64,000 nt of DNA, taken from the NCBI GenBank assembly GCA_018105865.1, contig CM030837.1, positions 8,814,725 to 8,878,724 of the forward strand, in the 5' to 3' direction. Under the pieces are notes generated by a model, which did not search any database, was not told where the DNA came from, and was given only the letters and a program-made list of their open reading frames with translations. This stretch comes from Metaphire vulgaris. Its lineage: Eukaryota > Annelida > Clitellata > Crassiclitellata > Megascolecidae. Positions 21,317 through 32,632 of the stretch are shown here, in pieces (the stretch's first letter is position 1; each line of letters begins with the position of its first letter). A program made the position numbers and the translations under genes.

Positions 21317-21686
21317 CAGTGTTTATTCTAGGCCCTTTTTGGAGGATTCCCCCCAAAGTTTGAAAATTCTCCCTCCCCAAATTTCTATATGTTGCATTGG
21401 GGGATGGAAATTTCCCCACAAAAGTGTGACGAGAGGGGGTTTTTTATTCAGGAGAGGGGAAAAACATAAGGATATAAGGATATGACCATATTCAGAAGAG
21501 CATTAGAGCATGTGGAGAAGATGTGATGACCCTTCTTTTTTTTGCTTGTCACCACTTCTGAGAAAAATCTAATATCAGGAGATGATCTGTTTTTTGCTCG
21601 TCAAGGTTTTTGGGCAGACAAACCTTCTTTCCCCCCAAACATTTCAAACTTCCCCCCCAACGTCAAGGTGGCTAGAATAAACACTG
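21317..21686. mobile_element. hAT-type MITE L, copy 1 (with paired TTTTTTGCTTGTCA motif)
   Basis: Ends CAGTGTTTATTCTAGGCC and inverted CAGTGTTTATTCTAGCCACC lie between ATTATTAT on both sides (low complexity, but an exact 8 bp). The interior has runs of G or C and two copies of the tttttgctYgtca motif (about 21533-21550 and 21589-21612). Copy 2 is at 44306-44495. Confidence 0.85.
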
Positions 21687-22289
21687 ATTATTATTACTAC
21701 TATTTATTATTATTACTATTTATTAATATTATGCCTACTATTATTACTATCTATTATTATTATTTGTTATTATTACTGTTTATTACTATTCATTTGTTAG
21801 GCATTTGTTAACAACAAAGCTAAAATTGTAGAGTTAATATTGCCAGTAGCCGCAAAAATAATGCTTATTCATTTTTTGTCGTAATGCCACCTAATTTTAC
21901 TGATATGAGCACTAATTAACAGCATACATGAACTTACAGTAGCAGTCAAAAGTAATTGCCACAGTATGAAATTCATGAAATTTCATATCATGGTCAACTT
22001 TTATAATGTTAATTTTTTATCATTAATAGGTATATATTAGTTGCTAAGGCACCTTGGTAACAGATTTTGGAAGTTTATTTAATAAGTGTTTTTAATGATA
22101 TGTGCCAAAACATATAATAAAACTTCGTATTTGTAGCTGTGGTAATTACTTTTGTCCACTACTGTTTGTTAACCTCTAACAATATGTATGTTGGAAAGTT
22201 TTCGGAATTTTCCGGAAAAATGCCGGAAACTTTCCCGGCATTCTATTTTTCCGGAAAAGTTACAACCCTAGTTGTATCTTTGTCGTCAT

Positions 22290-22475
22290 CAGGTCCATTT
22301 TCATTCATCATCTGAAGCTGACATGGCTGAATGGATGATATGATTCCATTTATCTCTATCTTCTATTGATCAGACAGCAGATGTTAGTTTCATCCAAGTC
22401 CACTCTTCTATGTTGTCCATCAATTTGTGGTTTGGTCAGTCTTGCTTGCTCTTTCCCTGTTGCTTTGTTCTTTTT
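22290..22475 (-). mobile_element. LINE 3' terminal fragment
   Basis: Antisense of the usual LINE tail region: the plus strand reads catcatctgaagctgacatg, then wording typical of inverted W-x-D-N-I and GHI segments. Very degraded. Confidence 0.5.
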
Positions 22476-22573
22476 AGGGGCTGTCCATAAATTATCTCAA
22501 TTTTGGGGCAATGTTTGAATCCCCTCCCCCTTATCAACAACTGTCAACTTTCAGTGATCCCCCTTATAATTAT

Positions 22574-23382
22574 CAGCCTTGGAGTCAAGGCCACAAATTT
22601 CGAGGCCAAGGACTTGTTACACGAGGCCAATGGCAAGGACAGAAGGTCCGAGGTCAAGGCCGGGGGCCAGAGGTCCGAAGCCAAGGACATGAGGTCAGAG
22701 GCCAAGGCCGAGGACCTCGCATGTAGGCTTTTACACTGCAAAGTTTGATTCTTGACAGTTGCTAAAGACAAATGATAGACTGAGACACCCCAAGTTTGTA
22801 TGGTGTGGCGAACTGGCAAAGGACAGAACTGGCACTTCAACATATAAGCAATATCTACATCTTTGAAAGTTACAAATATATTTCCAAAGTAGGCCTATAT
22901 TGACGAAAATGCTTCAAAACCAAATACTGTATCAACAATTCAACATCAACAGAACACAAAATGTCACTTTCAGTTATGCTATTAGGCCTATTACAGTTAC
23001 TAGCATAAATTCGACAAGTTCTTCAATCAAAAGTTAAATGCTATGGCCGTTTACACTAAATGTGCTTGTTGCATTTCAGAAATTAGTAACTAAACAGGGG
23101 TTAAACGGAAGGCAGGATTAATAAATAAGCAAAGAGACTAAACCATATGCTCTCCTTGATAATATGACAAGAGGGCTGAGACACACCTCAAACTGACAGT
23201 CCAACAGTGCGAATGCGCGATTTTCTTGTTTAAATTCCATGGCGTGATGGCTTGGCTTGGCCCCGAGTACAAGGCCAAGGACTTGTATCGCGAGGCCAAG
23301 GACTTGTATCCCGAGGTCAAGGCCAAAGACAGCGTCACTTGGCCTCGAGGCCAAGGCCACGGCCTCGAGGACTCCAAGTCTG
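22574..23382. mobile_element. hAT-type element F, copy 1 (AAGGCC-rich)
   Basis: Ends CAGCCTTGGAGTC and inverted CAGACTTGGAGTC lie between ATAATTAT (22566-22573) and ATCATTAT (23383-23390), an 8-bp duplication with one mismatch. Both ends contain imperfect AAGGCC/GAGGCC hexamer runs (22590-22720 and 23262-23370) separated by about 500 bp of other sequence. No protein. Confidence 0.85.
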
Positions 23383-23413
23383 ATCATTATGTCAAAAACT
23401 TTTTACCTCCATA

Positions 23414-23742
23414 CAGGGTTATTTCTAGGATTGTGAATTGGTGTGTGTGGTTAATTTCTAGGATTGTAGGATTGTGAATTTGGGGGGTGTCGGAGTTTGG
23501 AAGTCTCTGCCGAAAAAGTCTGACAAGCAAAAAAAACGTCATTCACTCTCAAAAAACCTGACGAGCAAAATGAAAGGTCATCCGAGGATAAAAGTTGGGG
23601 GTGTCCTCCATTTGGGGGTGTCCAAGCCTAATTAATATGCATTTTGTATACATACCATTGTCACATTACCAAATTTGGGGGGTGTCGACCTCGAATTGGG
23701 GGGGGGGTGTTGGGAGGTTTTAAAGGTGTAAAAATATCCCTG
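23414..23742. mobile_element. hAT-type MITE G, copy 1
   Basis: Starts CAGGGTTATTTCTAGGATTG and ends AAATATCCCTG, with perfect CCTCCATA flanks (23406-23413 and 23743-23750). It contains the paired motif tctgacaagcaaaaaa and cctgacgagcaaaa (23518-23580) and GGGGGTGTC blocks. Copy 2, at 25585-26483, is in the opposite orientation. Confidence 0.92.
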
Positions 23743-24485
23743 CCTCCATAAGATCAGTGACGGCCTGACGGGTCCCCCTTAAAAGTTTAAAAGGTTATTA
23801 TTTTTGTGCGGTGATGACCTTTTCCCCTCTTTTGCTCATCAAGTGTCAAAATGATTATCTTTTTGCTTGTCAGGCATTTCTTGTTGTAATAAATAGTATT
23901 CCATGAATTTCCTGATTTTTGATTATTTGTAAAAAGTGAAATTGTTGACGTCAACTTATTTTGACCCCTCCCTTATCAACAACTATCAAACTTTTTCAAA
24001 CCCCTTCTCTATATTGTTGACGTAATTAATGGACAGCGCCGTATAAGTTATTGTTTCACAGTATATGGCCAATTAAAGTTTCCGTCGACACTTTCCTAGA
24101 AGGTATTGTTTGGTATTTGATGTTTTTAACATCTCTTCATTTGTCCGTTTAGCCTTCCAATATATTCTTTGAATTGACCTTGAACAGAACATTTTAAATG
24201 CCGCTGATCTTTGATTGATCATTATATTCAGTGGCGGTTCCAGGATTTCTTGGTGGGAAGATGAATGAATTCATAGAAAGTTGGTGGGAGCAGTGGCGTA
24301 TTTACCATTGGGCCATTTGGGCCATGGCCCCCCTTTGGTCTTGGCCTAGCCTGTCCTGACCCATCCATTCTGGCCAATCAAGTGCTGTAGTTGTCCCACG
24401 TACGTACAGAAAGTTAATTCAAGAATTTCAAATATATGCCTCAGGTCTTCTAATTAAACATTAATCTTAATTTTATAATCTTGTC

Positions 24486-24680
24486 CAGTGGCGGCTCCAC
24501 CGGGGGGGCCAGGGGGGGCCCGTGCCCCCCCTATTGAGAGCCTGGCCCCCCCAGTGGCCCCCCCAGTTGGGACCCTATACTTAATGCTACATACATTAAA
24601 CAACAAATGGTTGGCCCCCCATGATTAGAAGTTGCCCCCCCAACGGCCCCCCCACTTGCCAAATCCTAGAGCCGCCACTG
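24486..24680. mobile_element. hAT-type MITE H
   Basis: A 195-bp element with ends CAGTGGCGGCTC and inverted CAGTGGCGGCTCTAGG, between perfect ATCTTGTC copies (24478-24485 and 24681-24688). The body is dominated by CCCCCC and GGGGGG blocks. No coding content. Confidence 0.92.
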
Positions 24681-25011
24681 ATCTTGTCACTCCAGCGTTG
24701 GGACTTACAAGAATTATTGAATGAGTTAAATTCAAAGGGGATTCAAGGGGTTAAACAGTTGCAGTACCAGAAATTGCAACTGCTCTCTCGGGGGCCCTTT
24801 GCAGGTCGGGGGTCGACGGGGGCCCTTGGCATTTGGCCAGGCTGTCCATATAGCTGCTACGCCTCTGCGCACCTGTCTCTCAGTCTCAGCGCACCGCGCC
24901 TAGCTCTCAGCGCACAGCACTTAAGGTGCTTCAACTTAGGGTGATCCGCTCTCAGTGTGCTCAGGGAGGCAAGGGTTGTGGACAAATGGAACAGTTTGGA
25001 CGAGGTGGGAG

Positions 25012-25311
25012 TAGGGTTGCAAGATATCCAAAGTCGAAATACGGGAGATTGTTTCCGCTATCAAGTTCATTGTGAATTATTATTATGGCTAGAGCTACAG
25101 TAGGCCTATATACTACACTACAGTAGCCTAGCTACTATATATAGAGAGAATAGACTAGGAATAGGAAAAAGCAATAAGCAACACTGTTCAATGCACTGCA
25201 TCATCTGCATGTAGTGAATCAATATTACAAACAAGTTATAATATTATTATCATACACCTAGGGGCTGAAATACGGGAGCTCCCGTAAAATACGAGAGATC
25301 TGGCAACCCTA
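25012..25311. mobile_element. hAT-type MITE K
   Basis: A 300-bp element with ends TAGGGTTGCAAGATATCC and inverted TAGGGTTGCCAGATCTC, between GGTGGGAG (25004-25011) and GGCGGGAG (25312-25319). Subterminal aaatacgggag blocks occur at both ends. Confidence 0.87.
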
Positions 25312-25584
25312 GGCGGGAGAGACAGTTGAAACAGTAAACGGATTCAAAGGCTATCTGGAAAAACTAGATTATTGAATGGGGAGAGATACTACAGTGGTTT
25401 TCACACAGGTTTACTTAGCCTCCTAAATCACTTTAAATCACATTATTATAGGGATCCAGACATCCATCAAATATTGCATACTCTCCAGCCTGTCAGATTG
25501 GCCATCAAGCTGACAAGCTCACTGATGAAGTTCAGCAAACAATCTTTCAACGTCAAAATTGACTCGTAGGCTATCGGAGTGGAC

Positions 25585-26483
25585 CAGGAATATTTTTATA
25601 CCCCCTAACAGCCCCCTAACACCCCCTCCAAATTTGAGGTCGACACCCACCCACATTTGGTAATGTGACAATGGTATGTATACAAATGCATATTAATTAG
25701 GCTTGGACACCCCCAAATGGAGAAGGACACCCCCAACTTTTATCCTCGGATGACCTTTTTTCTTTTTTGCTTGTCAAGGCCTTTTTGAGTGGATTTTTTT
25801 GGTTGTCAGACTTTTTCGGCAGAGACTTCCAAAGTCCGACAACCCCGGATTTTCCCGACACCCTCCCCCAAATTCACAATCCTACAACCCTAGAAATTAA
25901 CCACACCCCCAGATTTTCCAGACCCCCCAAATTCACAATCCTAGAAATAACCAGACTTGGAGTCAAGGCCACAATTTTCGAGGCCAAGGCGAGGCCAAGG
26001 ACTTGTAACACGAGGCCAAGGCCAAGGCCAAGCTAGGAAGCAGGTCCAAGGCCAAGGACAACAGGGCCAAGGCCAAGGCTAAGGACATCTGGTCCGAGGC
26101 CGAGACCAAGGCCGAGGACCTCACATGTAGACCTTCACACTACAAATTTGGATTTTTTTGCTCCCAGGAAATGAAGAAATAATGTACTAAATAAATAAAT
26201 AAATGCTAAATGTGCAAAAAATCGCCAAAACTGCCAAAATTTGCCCAAAAATTGCCAAAAATTTGCCAATGGTGTGAGGGCTTGGCCTCAAGGACTTTAC
26301 TCCCGAGGCCAAGGTCAAGGCCAAGGACATCAGGTCCGAGGCCAAGGCCAAGGGATACAAGTTTAAGGCCAAGGACTTGTATCCCGAGGCCAAGGCCAAG
26401 GCCAAGGACAGCGTCGCTTGACCTCGAGGCGCCTCGAGGTTAAGGCCAAGGCCTCGAGAACTCCAAGTCTGGAAATAACCCTG
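25585..26483. mobile_element. hAT-type MITE G, copy 2, interrupted by element F2
   Basis: In inverse orientation to copy 1: it starts CAGGAATATTTTTATACC and ends with GAAATAACCCTG, between perfect GAGTGGAC copies (25577-25584 and 26484-26491). It contains the paired TTTTTTGCTTGTCA motif at about 25763-25816. Element F2 (25952-26471) entered about 30 bp from one end. Confidence 0.92.
25952..26471. mobile_element. hAT-type element F, copy 2 (AAGGCC-rich)
   Basis: Ends CAGACTTGGAGTC and inverted CAGACTTGGAGTTC lie between perfect GAAATAAC copies (25944-25951 and 26472-26479). AAGGCC/GAGGCC hexamers fill both ends. The middle has cacactacaaatttggatt and a TTGCCAAAA run (26212-26272) like that in element C. 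Confidence 0.92.
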
Positions 26484-26783
26484 GAGTGGACAAAAGTCCC
26501 CAAACCAAGGCCAAGAACATCAGGTCCGAGGCCGAGACCAAGGCCGAAGACCTCACATGTAGGCATAGACCTTCACACTACAAATTTGGATTTTTTTTGC
26601 CCCTAGGAAATGAAGAAATAAATTAATGTACTAAATAAATAAATAAATGGCCTTGGCCTTGGGATACAAGTCCTTGGGCTTGGACTTGTATCCCTTGGCC
26701 TTGGCCTCGGACCTGACGTCCTTGGCCTTGGCCTTAGTTTGGGGACTTTTGTCCACTCCAGGGTTATTTCCAGACTTGGAGTC
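26459..26783. repeat. Foldback (inverted repeat) copying the F2/G2 junction
   Basis: From 26459 rightward and from 26783 leftward on the other strand the sequences match: gactccaagtctggaaataa, then ccctggagtggacaaaagtc, then AAGGCC-rich sequence. Both arms contain the two nested target duplications GAAATAAC and GAGTGGAC, so one arm was copied from the other after both insertions. The centre holds an (AAAT)n stretch near 26630-26648. Confidence 0.8.
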
Positions 26784-26855
26784 ACGATTACTAACTTACA
26801 TTGCAAACTGCTCGTTTTAAAATTTATTTCAATTTAATACAAATTTTAAATTAAA

Positions 26856-26896
<41 letters not shown>
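26856..26896. repeat. (GAT)n microsatellite, SINE tail
   Basis: About thirteen GAT units. On the minus strand it reads (ATC)n and directly follows the SINE body, so it is probably the SINE 3' tail. Confidence 0.9.
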
Positions 26897-26897
<1 letters not shown>

Positions 26898-27105
26898 CTG
26901 TTCTACAGTAATTTAATTATACTGTTTATTTTCGTTTGATGCTGTTCGTGACACAAATCATACTTAGCATGACTTAGCATGATTTAAAGTGGCTTAGAAG
27001 GCATTACTGCCTGTGTGAAAGCCACTAGGGGCACTAACGGGGCTTGAACCCGCTCCGTCAGCCTGACGTTCCAGCACGTAACCCACTCTGCCATCTTCCG
27101 CCCCT
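26897..27105 (-). mobile_element. tRNA-derived SINE
   Basis: The minus strand begins with a tRNA-like head. Box A TGGCAGAGTGG (27093-27083) fits the pol III consensus exactly, and box B GGTTCAAGCCC (27050-27040) lies about 33 bp downstream. A tRNA-unrelated body follows, then an (ATC)n tail. The head is closest to Leu/Ser-type tRNAs in style. It has no folded acceptor stem or CCA context, so it is a SINE and not a tRNA gene. Confidence 0.75.
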
Positions 27106-27197
27106 ATCGCTGCCTTCTGACCTTGATTGACATGTCAGTGACTCATCCCTATATGTCACTGATGTCAGCGCTGTCAAAGCGCTTTTGATTTTGGCTT

Positions 27198-27885
<688 letters not shown>

Positions 27886-28150
27886 GTGCACACGCCTTCT
27901 GCTTCGGTGGATCACCAGGTAGAGCGTCAGTTTTGGGTTCGAATGATCAGCATTACTGGATTTGATTCCCGGTTGGTCATGCCAGTGTTTTATCCGGGCC
28001 TGTTAAGGGGGAGATTTCACGCCTCCAACCACAAAGGTCCCACAATCCCATCACTGACACATTTTTACGTTGAACAGTGTCTCTTCTCCTCCGGCCAAGT
28101 CAATTCCCCTCCCCCCAATGCTTGAAGTCTGGATAAAACACTGGGTTATA
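27886..28150 (+). mobile_element. Possible tRNA-derived SINE
   Basis: A tRNA-like start with ccaggtagagcgtcag and, about 40 bp later, a box B-like ggatttgattcccgg is followed by a unique body. Box A is degraded. No clean tail is visible. Confidence 0.5.
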
Positions 28151-28264
28151 CACACCAGGGCATCAATAGCTCAAGTATGATGTTATATCCCTTCTTCCCT
28201 CCCTCCCAACCAAATCACTGCAAGACAAAGAAGGGATGAATTATGGCAGCGTTTCCAAAACTTT

Positions 28265-28287
28265 TTTCGTGACCCGGTAATTTGTAT

Positions 28288-28319
<32 letters not shown>

Positions 28320-29525
28320 GCAAGCTCACTGGCGGAGCGTAGCCTTTTCCACTAAACGTTTACAAGAATCTCTGTTTTGAGCCATTTTCCAGGCAGTGAA
28401 AAGTCCAACGTTACACGGAGCCAAGTCAGATCGAATTGTTCTGGTCCAGGTAGTTCTTGGGCGACCAACTGGTCTTTTTCACGATTTGGGGGGGGGGGCT
28501 TTAATAACTTCCTGTAGGGTTCTCGCATGGTCCATGTTTGAGGCTGCTCTCACAACATGCCCAAAGTAGTGGAGACGCCTGCTTCGTATTTTTATGGATA
28601 CGGGTTCCTCTCCTGTATGTCGGAACACTTCTTTATTTGTTGTATGCGAGGTGTACGATATTCTAAGAATTCTTCTCAGGCTCCATTGATGGATGAGGTC
28701 AGAGTCCATGTTTCTACTCCGTAGAGCAACACCGAAATTATATAAACTGCATACAGGTGAAGCTTTGTGTGGAGGCGGATACTCGAGCGCCAAATATTTA
28801 TTTTCAGAGAGGCAAAACTTCCCCTTGCAATACCAATTCACCTCAGCACCTCTGATTCAGCGCTTCCGGTGTTGTCTGTTAATGAGCCTAGATAGGCGAA
28901 CTCCTTAACTACTTCCACTTTATTACTAGCCACAAACACAGATGAGGGTTGTGATGGGGCAGTAGTCTGAATCTTAGTTTTGGACCAGTTCACCTCCAAT
29001 CTCAGCTGTCATGCTTCTTCATCCAGGATTTCTAATGACAGAACAATGACTTGCAGCATTTTCGCCAGGTGAGCAACATCATCTGCAAAGTCCAAGTTGG
29101 TAAATGTTTCGTTTCCAAGTGTTGTCCCCACGAATCCACGGTGGACAGTTTTTCCATTATGCGGTCCATAGGGAGCAGAAAGAGATTGGGAGCACACCTA
29201 CAACCCTGTCTGACACCTGTGCTTATTGGAAACCATTCGGACATCTGGCCTTCATACCGAACTGCACTAAGTGTGCCAGTATATGGCTCTTTCATCAGTT
29301 CGACAATCTTTGGGGTAGCCCAATTGATAGCATTAGTTTCCACAGTGCAGACCTGTCCACAGAATCGAAGGCTGCTTTGAGATCCACGTAAGCAATCCAT
29401 AGCGGTTGGTTGAACTCCCTTCTGGTCTGGTCTTCTGGTAATTTGTATACTTCTCCCTTTGTGACCCAGTAACATTTTTATTGCCTTGACTAGTCTATAA
29501 GGTATAGGAAGAATAAAACACCCCA
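28265..29525 (-). mobile_element. LINE fragment (reverse transcriptase, C-terminal half)
   Basis: Minus-strand frames encode a reverse transcriptase with PISTGVRQGCRCAPNLFLL and MDRIMEKLS (about 29290-29130), then LIHQWSLRRILRISY and RRLHYFGHVVRA (28700-28550). A CTG/ATG-repeat tail is seen as catcatcatcagcagcag (28265-28321). Frames are broken. Motif order is normal for a LINE, but the family differs from the L2-like copies. Confidence 0.8.
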
Positions 29526-29599
29526 TTCAGACCGCCCATTCAGTTTTCACATATTATAATAAAAAGCATTTACTGTTACAAAAATGTAAAGAACTGGAG

Positions 29600-29880
29600 T
29601 AGTGGCGTGCAGAGAGTGGTGGATGTCATGGGCCAAAATCAATTTTGATGCCTCCATCTCTGCTGTAGGCCCAGTATTGATGAGCAAAAAAGGTTGCTGA
29701 GTCAATTATGATGCCTCCCATCTCGTGTATGCCTGGGGCCAAATCAATACGTTTTAAGGATTTTAATGTAAAAATGTGTTGACAAGCAAAAAAATGTCGC
29801 AGAGTCAATTTTTATGCTCCCCTGTTGGTGGATGCCCGGGGCCACCACCCCACCTGCCTCCCATTGCACACTACTGAAAT
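29600..29880. mobile_element. Probable MITE with paired TGACAAGCAAAAAA motif
   Basis: The left end, agtagtggcgtgcag, and inverted right end, CAGTAGTGTGCAATGGG, are similar. Two motif copies lie at 29678-29698 and 29777-29800. No target duplication was found, so borders are tentative. Confidence 0.55.
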
Positions 29881-30326
29881 CAAGCTTATGAAAAACTTAT
29901 TATTGCGAAATTTGATGCTGTTTCTTGTTAACTAGAAACTCCAGGTTTGGTGAAAAAGCTGGTAACTTTTAGGGATCGACCGGAAATCGCCTTTGACGTT
30001 TGTCTCGGCCAAATATCATGTTTTGCAAGTATTCGCCTTGGCAAATACTTGGCGTGCAAATAGTTGCCTGTAGCAAAAGCATGAAACAATTATCTTTACA
30101 TTGTATAAGTCTAAAACACTACCCATGTGGATCTCGCTGTCTATTTTCTAATATATCTATGTAATGAAGTCTTAGATATTTGTCGTTTCCGGTTTTTTGA
30201 ATAAAATAAAACATTTTAATTTTTAATAACGCCAAAATATAGGCCTAAAATACGTTACATGATACATCCAATAATTCAGTTCAGAGAGTGAAATTCTGTA
30301 TGGTACAATCACGCACTCACAAGAAC

Positions 30327-30548
30327 CTAGGCCTGAGGAGAGGGGGTGCAGCCGGTACATTGTTCCGGGGCCCATGGAGCCCACAAGGGCCCGTGCCCGA
30401 TAAGTTTTTTTTGCTTGTCAGACTCTTTTTGCAGAGGCAATAATGTTTTTTTTGCTAGTCAGGTTTTCGGAGAGTTGATAAATTTTTTTCTGGGACCCAT
30501 CACAATTTTTTTGTACTGGGGCCCGGAACTTCTCTCGGCACCCCTGCA
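30327..30548. mobile_element. Probable MITE with paired TTTTTTGCTTGTCA motif
   Basis: The left end reads gagggggtgcagccgg and the inverted right end CAGGGGTGCCGAGAG. GGGGCCC blocks flank two motif copies (30405-30430 and 30446-30466). Target duplications are not clear. Confidence 0.55.
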
Positions 30549-30954
30549 AGGACCTGGCAGCTTAGACTCTCTCATAAGCACACCAGTGATGTTGATCCTT
30601 TTCCTGGTCCTTATCTTTAAGGACTCCTTAAGGACCAACTTGAAGTTCTTGTCCTTGTGGTTTTAGTCCTTGCCCTTGTCCTTGTTCTTGCAGGTCAGTC
30701 ATTGTCCTTGTGTTTTAATCCTTGAAGGACCAACTTAGTTTAATGTCATTTTCAGGTATTTTGATTTATATTTATATACTTGCTTTAAGTCATTTACTCT
30801 TAAGCGTCATTCATTGTTCCTTTTATAATACCAGCAGCAAAAACAGAATTTTCTTTCTGTGTTTGATGTGTTTTAAGTTGGACTAAAGTCACAAATTTTC
30901 TACATGCTTTACACTGATAGATGACTCAGGAAGAATATTCAAGGCACTCCAGAG

Positions 30955-31370
30955 TGCCGATTGGTTGAATGAACCTGCAGCTCATAAATGCTGGTGATCT
31001 GGAAGAACTCTCTCTGACAGCTGTGACCAACTTAGATAAATTCCATCTCCTCTGGAAGCTCTTCAGCAGAATCCTTTGTTCCCCTGCAACACTGGCACCA
31101 GTTAAATGAGTGTTCTCACAAAGTGGTCTTATAATGAGATCTCATTGTGATTGTGTGACTGATCAGCTTCTAGAAACACTTGTGCTATTCCATATGCTGC
31201 ACCAGAACTTTGGAACTCAATTCCAGCATCCCTCTGCTGTCTACACCGTGGTAAATAACAAGTTCTCAGACAGAGACATGGAAACCAATCACCATCAATC
31301 CCAAATTGCTAGAAGCATTCTGAATGATATGGCAGAGACAGATGCCCATCACACACTGGTGTGACTACGG
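30955..31370 (+). mobile_element. Weak LINE C-terminal fragment
   Basis: One plus frame contains IPYAAPELWNSIPAS, resembling the APRLWNSLP motif near the end of L2/CR1 reverse transcriptases. The rest is too decayed to align by eye. Confidence 0.45.
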
Positions 31371-31372
31371 TA

Positions 31373-31530
31373 GTCGTGTTTTGCTCGAAATACATGCTTT
31401 TGTCAGTTGTGCTTTTGTTGGCGCACATTTGTCGTTTTTACGTTAGTGCATTTATCATCATGTGAATGTCGATCACACAAATGTCGGGGTGTAAATGTTG
31501 GGCACACAAATGTCAGGGTACCTATTTTAA
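31373..31530. repeat. TTTTGTCGGCGCA-type short repeats
   Basis: Degenerate units such as gcgcacatttgtcg and cacacaaatgtcgggg, inverted relatives of those at 14763 and 40231, occur in a row. No element borders were recognised. Confidence 0.5.
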
Positions 31531-31604
31531 TTATATTTAAATTTGCTTGTTATTCTTGTGTTTAGCCATTGGATGGTGATGGCCATATTATGGAACAAAT
31601 AATT

Positions 31605-31975
31605 TCTATTCTATTCTTCATGACAATTTATACAGTGCAGTAAGATAGCAAGGGTCAAAGTAAAGAGCACTTTACATAGAGAGATCACCGATCATATAAG
31701 ATACTAAATAGGTGCGTTTTCGATGGAGATAACCGTGGTCACTGAGTCCGGTAGCGAGTTCCATAGGAGAGGGTTGCCTTGCATATCAGATCTCTCTCCT
31801 AACTTCTCGGTCTTAGATGGGGGGAGCATAAACAAGGGACCACCCGCTGGAATAAAGCTGTAGGCGTCGATTTGTCATCGTCACACACCAATGCTGAAAA
31901 GTACTCAGGGCAGGAGGGGTCGTGAAGGGCATTATAATGAATTTTTTGTTGGACCAAATCAGCTGTTGCGGCATT
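31605..31975 (-). mobile_element. L2/CR1-like LINE 3' fragment with TTCTA-type tail
   Basis: Contains tttatacagtgcagtaa and agagcactttaca, the 3' untranslated block of the copies at 5246 and 55421, and a decayed C-terminal region. The tail is ttctattctattctt (about 31605-31619). Confidence 0.7.
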
Positions 31976-32367
31976 TTATTATATATTAATATAAAATGTT
32001 ATGTCTGTAATTGATGGTCAAAAGAAGCACTTGATAAATGTGCTTTTTAATATAGAAGAGACCAGGATGAACTTATAAAATATTATATAGGATTGAAAAC
32101 TTTTAGTTATAGTTTAATATTTTTGGAGATTTTAATATTATAAGATGCGACCTGATGCGATATATTGTCATTTTATTTATGGACTTGCCTAATATGAAAT
32201 GTTTGCTTCCTTTTCTGTTTATGTTTTACCTTTGATTCCTGTTTCTCTTTCCTGTCCGTTGTTTCTTTCGGGACGTATATGAAAATTTAGTGCATAATAT
32301 TAATCTATAAACTCTCACATTAAACTATTTAAAATTTACATAAATTTGATGTAATTAAATTTTTCAG

Positions 32368-32632
32368 ATGGTGTTTCAGTACACTAGAGCTTTGTATGAT
32401 TTTCATGCATCTCATCCAGATGAAGTGTCGTTGAGAAAAGGAGATATTGCACAAGTAATAAAGCAACTAGATGCCAACTGGATCCTTGGTATTGTGCATG
32501 GACTTGAAGGTGCTTTTCCAGTTAACTTTGTAGAGCCTATACTATTACCTCCAATTGAAAATGGACAAAGGGTTTTTGTAGCCATTGAAAATTTTGATGG
32601 AGGAGAAACAGGTGATCTGTGTCTGCAAAGAG
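32368..32632 (+). CDS. DNMBP: DNMBP exon 1 (SH3-1, start of SH3-2)
   Basis: The first coding exon begins ATG directly after tttttcag, so either a 5' untranslated exon lies upstream or translation starts at the exon's first base. SH3-1 shows ALYDF, ANWILG and GAFPVNFVE. It ends at phase 1 with donor gtttgt. Confidence 0.9.

Larger units (their letters stand above)
22478..24045. mobile_element. Probable outer MITE with GGGGCTGTCCATAAATTA ends
   Basis: The left end reads GGGGCTGTCCATAAATTATC. The inverted right end reads GGCGCTGTCCATTAATTACG. Words such as cttatcaacaact occur near both ends. Target duplications are not clear. Elements F1 and G1 lie inside it, which explains the length. Confidence 0.55.

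Noticed and set aside
22503..22748. Open frames rich in Arg, Glu and Lys over AAGGCC sequence
   Set aside because: Same cause: hexamer repeats inside element F cannot easily produce stops. Similar frames at 26187-26806 were rejected too.
24292..24868. Element bounded by CAGTGGCGTA and inverted CAGAGGCGTA
   Set aside because: Ends look alike, but flanks GGTGGGAG and CGCACCTG do not match, so borders are unsupported.
27040..27105. Possible true tRNA gene
   Set aside because: Box A and box B fit, but stems do not pair well, a long body follows and a trinucleotide tail ends it; a SINE explains it better.
31110..31364. 84-codon plus frame as a gene
   Set aside because: Another frame of the same stretch has a LINE-like APELWNSIP motif; no splice sites or homology for the longer frame.
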